A stretch of 64,000 nt of DNA from Rubellimicrobium sp. (GCA_019454835.1 JACFNP010000001.1:1-64000); one strand, 5' to 3'; positions 43,599-52,740 are shown, counted from the stretch's first letter. Notes: a model not told the origin generated them from the letters alone. Program-made: numbers and translations.

Positions 43599-44363
43599 AT
43601 GAGCTGGAAACTGGCGGCAATCAGCCTTGCGCTCGTGTGGCGCAACATCGGCGCTGCCGTGCTCGTGTCGCTCGTGCCTGCGGCGGCGGCGCTGGTGCTG
43701 TCGCTGGGCATCTTCGCGGCGCTGGGCGTCAGGCCGGGGATGCTGACCTTCGCGCTGGCCTTCGGCGGCTGGAGCGGCCGGGTCGCCGCTGCTCTGGCGC
43801 TGGCGGCGGTGGTGGTGATCCTTGCGGCCGCCTGGGCGGCGGTCGGCTGGCACCGCTTCGTGCTGCGCGGCGAACAGCCGGGAATTGTCCCCCGGCTCGA
43901 TGCGCGTCTGGTCGGCGACTATGCGCTGCGCTCGACGGTGATCTCGGTCGTCCTGCTGGTGCTGCTGTTCCCGGTCTCTGCGATGGGGATGCAGATGCTG
44001 GCCATGGTCGGGCTGGGCGGGCTGGCGCTGGCGCGGCTGGCGCTGGCCTTCGCGATGACCGCGCTCATGGCGTTTCTGTGGCTGCGGCTGGCGCTGATCC
44101 TGCCGGGGCTGGTGCTGGGCCATCGCGTCAGCGTCGCCGAAAGCTGGGCCGCGACCGGCACGCGGACCGAGGAGGTGCTGGGGGCGTCGTCGATCCTGGT
44201 CGGCCTCGATCTGGTGCTGTCGTCGCTGCTCGATATCGCGCCGCTCGGGGTCTGGCCGGGCCTGCTGCTGCGGCTGGCGCTCGTCTGGGTGATGACGCTT
44301 GCCGGAGCCGGCCTGCTGTCGCTCATCTACCGCGACCTGATCGAGGGGCGGCGGCTGCGCTGA
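43599..44363 (+). CDS. Polytopic membrane protein (paralogue of gene at 41434)
   Basis: 254 residues, about six hydrophobic segments. Same arrangement of landmarks as the protein upstream of ilvA: AVGWHRFVLRGEQPGIVPR, LVLGHRVSVAESWAATGTR and a C-terminal LIYRDLIEGRRLR. Overall identity looks low, so the duplication is old. ATG 43599 follows GGGACGGGG. A family A repeat lies just after the stop. Function unknown. Confidence 0.78.
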   Translation: MSWKLAAISLALVWRNIGAAVLVSLVPAAAALVLSLGIFAALGVRPGMLTFALAFGGWSGRVAAALALAAVVVILAAAWAAVGWHRFVLRGEQPGIVPRLDARLVGDYALRSTVISVVLLVLLFPVSAMGMQMLAMVGLGGLALARLALAFAMTALMAFLWLRLALILPGLVLGHRVSVAESWAATGTRTEEVLGASSILVGLDLVLSSLLDIAPLGVWPGLLLRLALVWVMTLAGAGLLSLIYRDLIEGRRLR

Positions 44364-44389
44364 CCCGGCGCGGCACCGCCCACAAATCC

Positions 44390-44477
44390 CGTCATTGCGA
44401 GGCGCAGCCGAAGCAACCCCGACCGCTCACACACGACATCGGGGTTGCTTCGTCGCCTTCGGCTCCTCGCAATGACG
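44390..44477 (+). repeat. Family A palindromic repeat
   Basis: Loop CCGCTCACACACGACA; complete arms. TGATTGCCCC just after it (44486-44495) resembles part of the outer inverted repeat. Confidence 0.9.
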
Positions 44478-44502
44478 GAAGGTGCTGATTGCCCCGGCTC
44501 TA

Positions 44503-44530
44503 TTGGACTCGGGCTTGCCCGCCCCCATAT
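44503..44530 (+). promoter_or_regulatory. Possible heat-shock (RpoH-type) promoter of hslO
   Basis: TTGGAC, 14-bp spacer, CCCCATAT. The -10 is close to the classical sigma-32 CCCCAT-T pattern and the downstream gene encodes a heat-shock chaperone. Confidence 0.5.
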
Positions 44531-44595
44531 GGGCGCGGTAATCCGGTGGCGCGCCCCGGACTGCCTGTGCCGCCATCTCCCCGGAAGGAGCCGCC

Positions 44596-45564
44596 ATGCC
44601 CATCGCATCCCGCATCGCGTGGGACGACACCGTTCTGCCGTTTCAGCTTGACCTGTCGGATGTCCGCGGCCGGGTGGCCCGGCTTGACGGCGTGCTCGGG
44701 CAGATACTGGGCCAGCACCACTACCCGCCGCAGGTCGAGGCGCTGGTGGCCGAGGCGGTGGTGCTGACCGCGCTCATGGGGCAGGCGATCAAGCTGCGCT
44801 GGAAACTGTCGTTGCAGATTCGCGGCGACGGGCCGCTGCGCATCGTGGCGACCGACTACTACGCCCCCGAGGCCGAGGGCGAACCCGCCCGCATCCGCGC
44901 CTGGGCAAGTTTCGATCCCGACCGTCTTGACCCGCAGGCGCCGGGGTTCGACCAGATCGGCCAGGGCTATTTTGCGATCCTCATGGACCAGGGCGAGGGG
45001 AGCGAACCCTATTCCGGCATCACGCCGCTTGCCGGCGGCTCGCTGGCGGCCTGTGCCGAGACCTATTTCGCCCGCTCCGAACAGTTGCCGACGCGGTTCA
45101 AGGTCGCGGTCGGCCGCTCGCGGCTGTCAGGCGGGGCCGAGGGCTGGCGCGCGGGCGGCGTCATGCTGCAACACATGCCCGCAGCCGGGGCGGCGCCGGG
45201 CCACGAGGAAATCCTTTCCGGCGAGGCCGCCGAGGACTGGACGCGCGTGAACCTGCATCTCGACACGGTCGAGACGCTGGAGCTGATCGGCCCCTCGGTG
45301 CAGCCGACCGAACTGCTGGTGCGCCTGTTCCACGAGGAACAGCCGCGCGTCTTTGATCCGCAGGGCCTGCGCTTCGGCTGTTCGTGTTCGGCGGACAAGG
45401 TGCGGCAGTCGCTGTCGATCTATTCGGCAAGGGACATCGCCCACATGACCACGGACGAAGGCACGGTGACCGCCGACTGCCAGTTCTGCGGCGCGCATTA
45501 CGTCTTCGACCCGGCGACGCTCGGCTTCGAGGCGGCGGGCGAGGGTCAGGGCCTTGACGCCTGA
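44596..45564 (+). CDS. hslO: Hsp33 redox-regulated chaperone
   Basis: Holdase activated by oxidation and heat. 322 residues. C-terminal zinc-binding redox switch: CSCSADKV (C-x-C) at about residues 265-272 and CQFC (C-x-x-C) at about residues 298-301. N-terminal Hsp33 domain with LPFQLDLSDVRGRVARLDGV and the segment YSGITPLAGGSLAACAETYF. RBS AAGGAG. The stop lies inside the next gene by 11 nt; part of hslO-nudix-cca. Confidence 0.95.
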   Translation: MPIASRIAWDDTVLPFQLDLSDVRGRVARLDGVLGQILGQHHYPPQVEALVAEAVVLTALMGQAIKLRWKLSLQIRGDGPLRIVATDYYAPEAEGEPARIRAWASFDPDRLDPQAPGFDQIGQGYFAILMDQGEGSEPYSGITPLAGGSLAACAETYFARSEQLPTRFKVAVGRSRLSGGAEGWRAGGVMLQHMPAAGAAPGHEEILSGEAAEDWTRVNLHLDTVETLELIGPSVQPTELLVRLFHEEQPRVFDPQGLRFGCSCSADKVRQSLSIYSARDIAHMTTDEGTVTADCQFCGAHYVFDPATLGFEAAGEGQGLDA

Positions 45565-46153
45565 CGAGGCCACGGCCCGCCTGAACCGGGCCATCGCGCA
45601 GGCGGGACAAGGGTCTTCGGATTTCGACTTCGACGATGGCCTGCGGCCGGGGGCCGCCGGGCGGCTGCGGCCTGCCGGGGTGCTCATCGGGGTTGAAACT
45701 ACCGGCGCGGAACCCGCCGTGATCCTCACCCGCCGCGCGCTGCACCTGCGCCACCATCCCGGCCAGATCGCCCTGCCCGGCGGCGGGCGTGAGGCGGGCG
45801 ACAGCGACGCCGCCGCCACCGCCCTGCGCGAGGCGCAGGAGGAAATCGGCCTGCCCGCCGCCAGCGCGCGGATTCTGGGCACCCTGCCTGCGCATGAAAC
45901 CGTGACCGGCTTCAGCGTCACGCCGGTCGTGGCGCTGATCACGCGGCCCTTCACGGTGACGCCGCAGGCGGGCGAGGTCGAGGAGACCTTCCGCGTCCCG
46001 CTTGCCCATCTGCTCGACCTGCGCCGGTATCGCATCGAGGGCCGGGTCTGGGCAGGGCGGATGCGGCATTATCCGGTGGTGCCCTGGGGCCCCTATTACA
46101 TCTGGGGCGCGACCGCGCGTATCCTGCACGGGCTGGCCGAAAGGGCGGAATGA
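45554..46153 (+). CDS. NUDIX hydrolase, CoA pyrophosphatase type
   Basis: 199 residues. The nudix box reads GGGREAGDSDAAATALREAQ then EEIGLP. Before it lies the CoA-specific motif LRHHPGQIALPGG (UPF0035/NUDIX CoA signature). Likely hydrolyses CoA and derivatives to phosphopantetheine and 3',5'-ADP. TTG start at 45554, overlapping hslO by 11 nt; the ATG of cca overlaps its stop by 4 nt. Confidence 0.9.
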   Translation: MTPDEATARLNRAIAQAGQGSSDFDFDDGLRPGAAGRLRPAGVLIGVETTGAEPAVILTRRALHLRHHPGQIALPGGGREAGDSDAAATALREAQEEIGLPAASARILGTLPAHETVTGFSVTPVVALITRPFTVTPQAGEVEETFRVPLAHLLDLRRYRIEGRVWAGRMRHYPVVPWGPYYIWGATARILHGLAERAE

Positions 46154-47343
46154 TGCGAATCGCGGCGGACTGGCTGACGGATGCGGACGTGCGGCGGATC
46201 ATGGCCATGTTCGCGGATGCCGGGCACCGCGCCTGGTTCGTCGGCGGCTGCGTGCGCAACGCGGTGATCGGCGCAGGCGCCACCGATGTCGACATCACCA
46301 CCGATGCGCTGCCCGAACGGGTGCTGGCGCTGGCCGGGGCGGCGGGCCTGCGCGCGGTGCCGACCGGGATCGACCACGGCACGGTCACGCTGGTGGCCGG
46401 TGGCCGCCCGCACGAGGTGACGACCCTGCGCCGCGACGTGGAAACCCGTGGCCGCCACGCGACCGTGGCCTTCGGCACCTCGCTGGAACAGGACGCGGCG
46501 CGGCGCGATTTCACCATGAACGCGCTCTATGCGACCGGCGCGGGCGAGGTGCTCGACCCGCTGGGGCTGGGGCTGGACGACCTGCGCGCGGGGCGGGTGC
46601 GCTTCATCGGCGATGCGGGCGCGCGGATCGCCGAGGATTACCTGCGCATCCTGCGCTTCTTCCGCTTTCACGCCTGGTATGGCGACCCCGAGGGCGGCAT
46701 CGACGCCGAAGGTCTGGCCGCCTGTGCCGGTGGTCTGGACGGGATCGCGCTGCTGTCGCGCGAACGGATCGGCGCCGAGATGCGCAAGCTGCTGGCCGCC
46801 CCCGACCCGGCGCCTGCGGTCGGCGCGATGGCGGCCTCGGGCGTGCTGCTGCGGGTGCTGCCGGGCGCCGGGGTGCAGACGCTGGCGGTGCTGGTCCATG
46901 TCGAGGGCGCGGCGGGGCTGGCGCCCGACTGGCTGCGGCGGCTGGCTGCGCTGGGCGGCGAGGGTGCGGCGGACGCCCTGCGGCTGTCGCGCGCCGAGGC
47001 ACGGCGGCTGGCACGGCTGCGGGACGCCATGGCCGGGGGGCTGGACGCCGCCGGGACCGGCTACCGGCTGGGTGCCACGGACGCCACCGACGCGCTGGCC
47101 CTGCGCGCCGCCATGGCCGGACGCGAGATCGCGCCGGGGGCATTGCAGGCGGCGGCAGAGGGCGCAATGCGGGTCTTTCCGCTGCGCGCCCACGACCTGC
47201 CGCCCGACCTGCACGGCGCACGGATCGGCGCCGCACTGGCGCGGGCCGAGGCGCAATGGATCACCGAAGGCTTCACCCCGGACCGCGACGCGCTGCTGGC
47301 ATGGCTGGCAGGCGCCGGGGCAAAACCGGACCGCAGCGGATAG
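46150..47343 (+). CDS. cca: CCA tRNA nucleotidyltransferase / poly(A) polymerase family
   Basis: Adds or repairs the 3' CCA of tRNA. 397 residues. Class II nucleotidyltransferase site WFVGGCVRNAVIGAGATDVD (GG-x-VRN and DxD), then VETRGRHATVAF and RRDFTMNALYA, and FRFHAWYG. The C-terminal domain is Ala-rich, as in alphaproteobacterial enzymes. Operon with hslO and the nudix gene. Confidence 0.93.
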   Translation: MMRIAADWLTDADVRRIMAMFADAGHRAWFVGGCVRNAVIGAGATDVDITTDALPERVLALAGAAGLRAVPTGIDHGTVTLVAGGRPHEVTTLRRDVETRGRHATVAFGTSLEQDAARRDFTMNALYATGAGEVLDPLGLGLDDLRAGRVRFIGDAGARIAEDYLRILRFFRFHAWYGDPEGGIDAEGLAACAGGLDGIALLSRERIGAEMRKLLAAPDPAPAVGAMAASGVLLRVLPGAGVQTLAVLVHVEGAAGLAPDWLRRLAALGGEGAADALRLSRAEARRLARLRDAMAGGLDAAGTGYRLGATDATDALALRAAMAGREIAPGALQAAAEGAMRVFPLRAHDLPPDLHGARIGAALARAEAQWITEGFTPDRDALLAWLAGAGAKPDRSG

Positions 47344-47411
47344 ATCACCCGGCTTTCAGGGCGCGGTGATCGGGACGGCCCCACCCGGCCCCAAGGGCAA
47401 TCGCGATCCTC

Positions 47412-47500
47412 CGTCATTGCGAGGCGAAGCCGAAGCAACCTCGAACGCTTGCGCACAACCATCGGGATTGCTTCGTCGGCTGCGCCGCCTCGCAATGACG
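47412..47500 (+). repeat. Family A palindromic repeat
   Basis: Loop ACGCTTGCGCACAACCA; arms complete. Confidence 0.9.
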
Positions 47501-47510
47501 GGGGGATGAT

Positions 47511-47600
47511 CGTCATTGCGAGGCGCAAGCCGAAGCAACCCCGACCGCTCTCGCAATGCCATCGGGGTTGCTTCGTCCGCTGCGCTTCCTCGCAATGACG
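47511..47600 (+). repeat. Family A palindromic repeat
   Basis: Same orientation, starts 99 nt after the previous copy; loop CCGCTCTCGCAATGCCA. Confidence 0.9.
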
Positions 47601-47637
47601 GAAGATGCCGCTCGCCCGATTGCCCCACCCGGCGCCG

Positions 47638-47922
47638 TCAGTTGTCGTTGATGTCGTGGCGGATCACCTTCACCTGGTCATGCCCGCGCTTCGAGGTGGC
47701 GCGCAGGCCGATGTAGGCCACCAGCGACAACACCGCAAAGACCACCAGCGCCCAGCCGCCGGTCACGGGGAACAGACCGGTGGCGAGGATCACGCCCGTC
47801 ACCACCGCGCCGATGGCAAAGCCGAGGAAGATGTAGCCCGGCGCGAGCACCTCGAGGATGGCCAGCGCCAGCCCCGCCGCCACCCAGACCCACCATGTCG
47901 CCCAGAGCGGATCGTCCAGCAT
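47638..47922 (-). CDS. NfeD-like membrane protein
   Basis: 94 residues with two or three hydrophobic segments (WWVWVAAGLALAILEVLAPG, GFAIGAVVTGVILATGLFP) and the NfeD family pattern LAILEVLAPGYIFLGFAIG. The usual C-terminal OB-fold is missing or minimal. NfeD proteins partner with stomatin-type SPFH proteins, here encoded just upstream. The start overlaps the stop of a 43-aa ORF (TGATG). It may assist membrane-microdomain organisation. Confidence 0.85.
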   Translation of the reverse strand: MLDDPLWATWWVWVAAGLALAILEVLAPGYIFLGFAIGAVVTGVILATGLFPVTGGWALVVFAVLSLVAYIGLRATSKRGHDQVKVIRHDINDN

Positions 47923-48053
47923 CACCCGATCCCCTGGACCAGTCCGGGCGTGGCGACGACCGCGACGATCACTTCCACCACCTCGACGATCAGGGCGATC
48001 AGCCCCCGCGCCAGCGGTGTGAGACCATCCACCAGCGAGATATCCTGCTGCAT
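47922..48053 (-). CDS. 43-aa small ORF between stomatin and NfeD-like genes
   Basis: Not predicted by length-based calling. It starts in the stop of the SPFH gene (TGATG) and stops in the start of the NfeD-like gene (TGATG). The peptide begins [17 protein letters not shown] and ends with a hydrophobic stretch LIALIVEVVEVIVAVVATPG, long enough for one membrane span though with three glutamates in it. Perfect double coupling and lack of any gap suggest it is translated. Function unknown; it might be a third partner of the SPFH/NfeD pair or only a translation relay. Confidence 0.6.
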   Translation of the reverse strand: MQQDISLVDGLTPLARGLIALIVEVVEVIVAVVATPGLVQGIG

Positions 48054-48946
48054 CACTTGCCCCGGAACATGCGGAACGCATCGGCAAAGGCCGACAGCGC
48101 GTCGGCAGGCACCACGATCGTCTGCCGCCCCGGACTGCCGCCCAGCGCGACCAGCGATTCGACCTGTTTCAGCGCGACCTGGTATTGCGCGGCCTCGATC
48201 CCGTTCTTGGCGATGGCGGCGGCGACGGCCTCGGTCGCATAGGCTTCGGCATCGGCCTCGATGCGGCGGGCATCGGCGCGCTTCTGGGCGGCGTAGAGTT
48301 CGGCGTCGGCCTTCAGTTCGACCGCGCGCTTCATGCCTTCGGCCTCGGTCACCTGGGCGCGGCGGGCGCGTTCGGCGTTGAGCTGCTGGAGCATGGCGGC
48401 GCGCGTCGCCTCGTCGAGGTTCACGTCGAGGATTTCGGTGCGCGTCACCTCGATGCCCCAGTCATCGACCTGATCGGCCAACTGGAGGCGGATCGCCTCG
48501 ATCAGGGTGGCGCGGTTCGACTGCACCTGATCGAGCTCGATCTTGCCGATTTCGGACCGCACGATGCCCGCCACGGTCGTGGTGATGGCGCCGTCCACGT
48601 CACGGATGCGGTAGACGGTCTTTTCGGGTTCGATGATGCGGTAGAAGACACTGGTTTCCACCGTGACCAGCACGTTGTCCGAGGTGATCGCATCCTGCGC
48701 CGATGGCGGCAGTTGCCGTTCCAGGATCGAGACCTTGTGCGCCACGCGGTCGAGAAACGGCACGATCAGGTTGAAGCCGGGGCCAAGCACCACCCGCAGG
48801 CGGCCGAAGCGTTCGACCACGAATTTCTCGGACTGCGACACGATGCGCACAGCCTTGAGGATGGCGATGATGATGACGAGCGCGATAAGGACGAGGACGA
48901 GATTCGACCCGACCAGTTCGCTCCAGATACCTTGCCAGTCGGTCAT
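48053..48946 (-). CDS. SPFH domain (band 7/stomatin-like) protein
   Basis: 297 residues. N-terminal membrane anchor [20 protein letters not shown], then SPFH domain starting [35 protein letters not shown], and a long Ala/Glu/Arg coiled-coil region (residues about 190-260). Resembles QmcA/paraslipin. Forms oligomeric membrane scaffolds. The start at 48946 has AAGGGAAC upstream; an ATG at 48964 is an alternative. First gene of an operon with the 43-aa ORF and the NfeD-like gene. Confidence 0.92.
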   Translation of the reverse strand: MTDWQGIWSELVGSNLVLVLIALVIIIAILKAVRIVSQSEKFVVERFGRLRVVLGPGFNLIVPFLDRVAHKVSILERQLPPSAQDAITSDNVLVTVETSVFYRIIEPEKTVYRIRDVDGAITTTVAGIVRSEIGKIELDQVQSNRATLIEAIRLQLADQVDDWGIEVTRTEILDVNLDEATRAAMLQQLNAERARRAQVTEAEGMKRAVELKADAELYAAQKRADARRIEADAEAYATEAVAAAIAKNGIEAAQYQVALKQVESLVALGGSPGRQTIVVPADALSAFADAFRMFRGK

Positions 48947-49107
48947 TTGCGGTGTTCCCTTCATGCGCCCACTCTAGCGCAGCCGGACCGGCGCACAAGC
49001 GCCAAGCCGGGCGGTTGTGGCCGGGTGCGGTTCGGATGTATGACGCTTGCCGTATCTGCCGCAGCCCCGCCGGGCCGACGGCGCCATCAGCAGCCCCGAG
49101 GTCGCCC

Positions 49108-50781
49108 ATGCCCTGGAACGAACGGTCGAAACATATCACGCAAGGGGTGGAGCGTTCACCCAACCGGGCGATGTTCTACGCCATCGGCTACAAGAAGGAG
49201 GACTTCGACAAGCCGATGGTCGGCATCGCCAACGGCCATTCGACCATCACGCCCTGCAACGCCGGGCTGCAGCCGCTGGCCGACGCCGCCGAGGCCGCGA
49301 TCCGCGCGGCGGGTGGCAATCCCCAGACCTTCGGCACGCCGACCATTTCCGACGGCATGTCGATGGGCACCGAGGGGATGAAATATTCGCTGGTCTCGCG
49401 CGAGGTGATCGCCGACTGCGTCGAGGTCTCGGTGCAGGGCCAGTGGATGGACGGCGTCCTCGTCATCGGCGGCTGCGACAAGAACATGCCCGGCGGCATG
49501 ATCGGCATCCTCCGCGCCAACGCGCCTGCCGTCTATGTCTATGGCGGCACCGTGAAGCCCGGCAAGTGGAAGGGCGAGGACCTGTCCATCGTCTCGGCCT
49601 TCGAGGCCGTGGGCGCCTTCATGGCCGGCAAGATGAGCGAGGAGGATTTCGAGGGGATCGAATGCAACTGCATCCCCGGCACCGGCTCGTGCGGCGGCAT
49701 GTATACCGCCAACACGATGTCGTCGTCCTTCGAGGCGCTGGGCATGTCGCTGATGTATTCCTCGACCATGGCCAACCCCGATGACGAAAAGCGCGAAAGC
49801 GCCGCCCAGTCGGGCCGGGTGCTGGTCGAGGCGATCAAGCAGGGCCTGACGCCGAAGCGCATCGTCACCAAGAAATCCATCGAGAACGCGCTGGCGCTGG
49901 TGATGGCGCTGGGCGGGTCCACCAATGCGGTGCTGCATTATCTGGCAATCGCCCACGCGGCGGAAATCGACCTCAGCCTTGATGATTTCGAGCGCATCCG
50001 CGAGCGGGTGCCGGTGCTCTGCGACCTGAAGCCTTCCGGCCGCTACATGGCGGTCGACCTGCATCAGGCCGGCGGGGTGCCGCAGGTGCTGAAGCTGCTC
50101 CTGAACGCGGGGCTGCTGCATGGCGACTGCCTGACCGTCACCGGCAGGACGCTGGCCGAGGAACTGGCCGATGTGCCCGACACCCCGCGCGTGGATCAGG
50201 ACGTGATCCGCACCATCGACAAGGCGCTCTACAAGGAAGGGCATCTGGCGATCCTGCGCGGCAATCTGGCCGAGGATGGCGCCGTGGCCAAGATCACCGG
50301 CCTGAAAAGCCCCGAGATCACCGGCCCGGCCCGCGTGTTCGATGACGAACAATCGGCGATGGACGCGATCCTCAACGACCGCATCAATGCGGGCGACGTG
50401 CTGGTGCTGCGCTACCTTGGCCCCAAGGGCGGGCCGGGGATGCCCGAGATGCTGGCGCCGACCTCGGCGCTGGTCGGGCGGGGCCTGGGCGAAAGCGTGG
50501 GACTCATCACCGACGGGCGCTTTTCGGGCGGCACCTGGGGCATGGTCGTGGGCCATGTCGCCCCCGAGGCGGCGGTCGGCGGCACCATCGCGCTGATCGA
50601 GGAAGGCGATTCGATCACCATCGACGCGCACAGGCTGCTGCTGCAACTGAACGTGCCCGACGAGGAAATCGCCCGCCGCCGCGCCGCCTGGGTAGCCCCG
50701 GCACCGCGCTACACGCGGGGCGTGCTGGGCAAGTTCGCCACGCTGGCGCGGCCCGCGAACGAGGGTGCGGTGACGGGCTGA
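49108..50781 (+). CDS. ilvD: Dihydroxy-acid dehydratase
   Basis: Fe-S enzyme of branched-chain amino acid biosynthesis. 557 residues. Cluster-binding cysteines in [25 protein letters not shown] and [21 protein letters not shown]-terminal [20 protein letters not shown]. The upstream ORF extension (from 48952) was rejected. Complements ilvA and leuB in this window. Divergent from the SPFH operon. Confidence 0.96.
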   Translation: MPWNERSKHITQGVERSPNRAMFYAIGYKKEDFDKPMVGIANGHSTITPCNAGLQPLADAAEAAIRAAGGNPQTFGTPTISDGMSMGTEGMKYSLVSREVIADCVEVSVQGQWMDGVLVIGGCDKNMPGGMIGILRANAPAVYVYGGTVKPGKWKGEDLSIVSAFEAVGAFMAGKMSEEDFEGIECNCIPGTGSCGGMYTANTMSSSFEALGMSLMYSSTMANPDDEKRESAAQSGRVLVEAIKQGLTPKRIVTKKSIENALALVMALGGSTNAVLHYLAIAHAAEIDLSLDDFERIRERVPVLCDLKPSGRYMAVDLHQAGGVPQVLKLLLNAGLLHGDCLTVTGRTLAEELADVPDTPRVDQDVIRTIDKALYKEGHLAILRGNLAEDGAVAKITGLKSPEITGPARVFDDEQSAMDAILNDRINAGDVLVLRYLGPKGGPGMPEMLAPTSALVGRGLGESVGLITDGRFSGGTWGMVVGHVAPEAAVGGTIALIEEGDSITIDAHRLLLQLNVPDEEIARRRAAWVAPAPRYTRGVLGKFATLARPANEGAVTG

Positions 50782-50787
50782 GCAGCC

Positions 50788-51201
50788 CTACCCCCGCCCG
50801 CGCGGGCGGCCGCCCTTGCGGCCGTTGGCGCGCGAGGCGGCGGCCTTGGCTTCGGAAGTGGCGCTCCCCGCCTGGCGGGCGAGCGCCTTCTTCATCCAGT
50901 CGCGGGTGCCGAACACCCCGGCGACCAGCGCAGGAACATAGAGATCGACCTCAAGCCGTGGCCAGTTCAGGTTGAAGCCGCGCCCGTCAACGACAATCTC
51001 GGCCAGATCGTCCGGCCCGGCCCCGGCAAGGTCCTGCACCAGCGCCACCGGGAAGGCGTAGGTGCAGCCGTTGACGAGATCGACCACGATGCGCCCGGTC
51101 GCGGGATCGTGCCGCGCCGTGGCCGCGCGCGGTTCGGAGGCAAGCATGTCCTCGCCGCGCCGTTCGGCAACCGCAAGGGCAGCATCAGTGATATGGTCCA
51201 T
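50788..51201 (-). CDS. DUF2442 domain protein
   Basis: 137 residues. The central ~70 residues (TGRIVVDLVNGCTYAFPVAL then DGRGFNLNWPRLEVDLYVPAL) match DUF2442, a small domain commonly encoded next to DUF4160. The C-terminus is a basic tail AASRANGRKGGRPRGRG that could bind nucleic acid. Downstream gene of a pair, overlapping the DUF4160 gene by 17 nt. Confidence 0.85.
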   Translation of the reverse strand: MDHITDAALAVAERRGEDMLASEPRAATARHDPATGRIVVDLVNGCTYAFPVALVQDLAGAGPDDLAEIVVDGRGFNLNWPRLEVDLYVPALVAGVFGTRDWMKKALARQAGSATSEAKAAASRANGRKGGRPRGRG

Positions 51202-51433
51202 GAATCCGCCTCCATGCGCGGAGAAATTCCGCTTGCCGTAGCTCGACCTCGGCCAGAAGCCGGATCATGTCGCCGCGTGTGATCCCGACGACGAAGACTG
51301 CCGCCGGGCGACCATCCGGCCCCGCAAGATCGACCTTCGCATGTCCGGCGCCGGTAATGTGGATATGCGCCGGTTCGTGGTCGGCAGTGTAGATCACGAA
51401 GCGAAACCCGTGTGCCCGGTGAATCACGACCAT
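51185..51433 (-). CDS. DUF4160 domain protein
   Basis: 82 residues. DUF4160 core: HGFRFVIYTADHEPAHIHIT then KVDLAGPDG, with the H-x-P-A-H-I-H-(I/V) signature. DUF4160/DUF2442 pairs are often described as possible toxin-antitoxin-like modules, but this has not been shown for most. The frame opens to 51703, but only from 51433 does the family match; a TATATA -10-like box lies 7-12 nt upstream of the ATG, so the transcript would have almost no leader. Confidence 0.85.
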   Translation of the reverse strand: MVVIHRAHGFRFVIYTADHEPAHIHITGAGHAKVDLAGPDGRPAAVFVVGITRGDMIRLLAEVELRQAEFLRAWRRIHGPYH

Positions 51434-51439
51434 GGAATC

Positions 51440-51466
51440 TATATAACCTGACAGTTGGGTTTTCAA
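51440..51466 (-). promoter_or_regulatory. Possible promoter of DUF4160-DUF2442 pair
   Basis: Minus strand: TTGAAA, 15-bp spacer, TATATA, 7 nt before the ATG. The spacer is short for sigma70, so confidence is low. Confidence 0.35.
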
Positions 51467-51507
51467 GAGATCGTGCCCAACCTTCCGACAGGTTGGTAAA
51501 CAATCCC

Positions 51508-52680
51508 CTAACCGCCCCCCACCCGCGCGGCGATGGAGCGCAGGACGGCGTAATTCTCTTCCTCGACGCCCGCATCCTCGAACCCGAGGTCGGCGGAGTT
51601 CACCGCGACCACCACGCCCAGCGGGCGGTTCACGTAGATGAACTGGCCGTAGATGCCCTGCGCCAGGAATTCGCCCTCGCCCCAGCCTTCGGGGATCCAC
51701 CACTGATAGCCGTAACCCGGCTCGCCCGCTGCCGTGGGGGCGCTCGGGGCGGTCGATTCGGCGATCCAGTCCTCGGGCACGACCCGCACCCCCTGCCAGA
51801 TGCCGCCATTGGCCATCATCTGCCCGAAGCGCGCGTAATCGCGCGTGGTCATGTTCAGCCCGCCCAGCGCGAAGGCCACGCCGTAGCCGTCGGTGATGTA
51901 GACGGGATCGGCTTCAAACCCCATCGGCCGGACGATGTAGTCATCCATCAGGTCGGGCAGGCTGCGCCCGGTCGCGCCGCGCAGCACCATGGCGACGACA
52001 TGGGTGTCGGTCGACACATACTGCATCCGCGCGCCGGGTTCGGCGTCGCGGTGGCGCTGCCCGGTGGTGAAGGCATCCATGGACCCGCCCAGCGCCAGCA
52101 CCCGTCCCATGCGGTTGATGTCGGACCAGAAGGACAGATAATCCTCGTCGAAGCGCACCCCGGACGACATCTGCAGCACGTTGCGCAGGCTGGTCCCGTC
52201 ATAGGCGGACCCGGCCAGCATCGGCGCATATTTCGTCACCGGATCGTCGATGCTGTCGATGGCGCCCTCGGCGAGCAGCACGCCGGTCAGCGCCGAGAGC
52301 ACGCTCTTGGCCACCGACCAGCTTATGCGGCGATCCTCGGGCGCGGTGCCGAGGTAGTAGCTTTCATGCACGATGGCGCCGCCCTTCAGCACCACCAGCG
52401 CCGTCACCCGCCGCCGCGCCACCCAGTCGGCCACGTCGGCAGGCAGGTCCCATTGCGCGCCATGCGGCAGCGCGCTCGGGGCGGCCTCGCCGCGGTCCAT
52501 GGGGACGGTCAGGAACATCTCGTCCATGTGGCTGAAATTACGGGTGATGCGCCCCTCGTCGAAGAGGGTCATCACCGACCAGAGCCGCGCAACCTCGTCC
52601 CGCTTCCAGGCGAAGAGGGCAAGCACCACCACCACCGCCACCAGAAGCAGCCGGACGGCCCAGACCAGGACGGCACGCAT
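51508..52680 (-). CDS. Serine hydrolase, class C beta-lactamase family
   Basis: 390 residues. N-terminal membrane anchor AVRLLLVAVVVVLALFAW. Serine-nucleophile motif SWSVAKSVLSALTG (S-x-x-K), second motif MQYVSTDTHVVAM (Y-x-S/N), and a third basic-type region near GYGYQWWIPEGWGEGEF. Such proteins include peptidases, esterases and 6-aminohexanoate-dimer hydrolases; true beta-lactamase activity cannot be assumed. RBS GGAGGGG before ATG 52680. The anchored protein probably faces the periplasm. Confidence 0.88.
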   Translation of the reverse strand: MRAVLVWAVRLLLVAVVVVLALFAWKRDEVARLWSVMTLFDEGRITRNFSHMDEMFLTVPMDRGEAAPSALPHGAQWDLPADVADWVARRRVTALVVLKGGAIVHESYYLGTAPEDRRISWSVAKSVLSALTGVLLAEGAIDSIDDPVTKYAPMLAGSAYDGTSLRNVLQMSSGVRFDEDYLSFWSDINRMGRVLALGGSMDAFTTGQRHRDAEPGARMQYVSTDTHVVAMVLRGATGRSLPDLMDDYIVRPMGFEADPVYITDGYGVAFALGGLNMTTRDYARFGQMMANGGIWQGVRVVPEDWIAESTAPSAPTAAGEPGYGYQWWIPEGWGEGEFLAQGIYGQFIYVNRPLGVVVAVNSADLGFEDAGVEEENYAVLRSIAARVGGG

Positions 52681-52740
52681 GATCCCCTCCGCTTTTCGTC
52701 CAGTGTGGCGCGGGCGGGGCGGGTTCGGCAAGCGTGACGT

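Larger units (their letters stand above)
47393..47626. mobile_element. Composite repeat element with two family A hairpins
   Basis: Left AAGGGCAATCGCGATC and right GCTCGCCCGATTGCCCC are partial inverted repeats like the ends at 36155 and 36319. The 234-bp unit holds two family A hairpins. It lies between convergent cca and nfeD-like genes. Confidence 0.45.

Noticed and set aside
44486-44495. Outer terminal repeat of a composite element after the copy at 44390
   Set aside because: Only 10 bases match and no left end is present, so I did not call an element here.
51508-52680. Antibiotic-resistance beta-lactamase
   Set aside because: It belongs to the broad serine hydrolase group, is membrane-anchored and has no AmpR or other resistance context.
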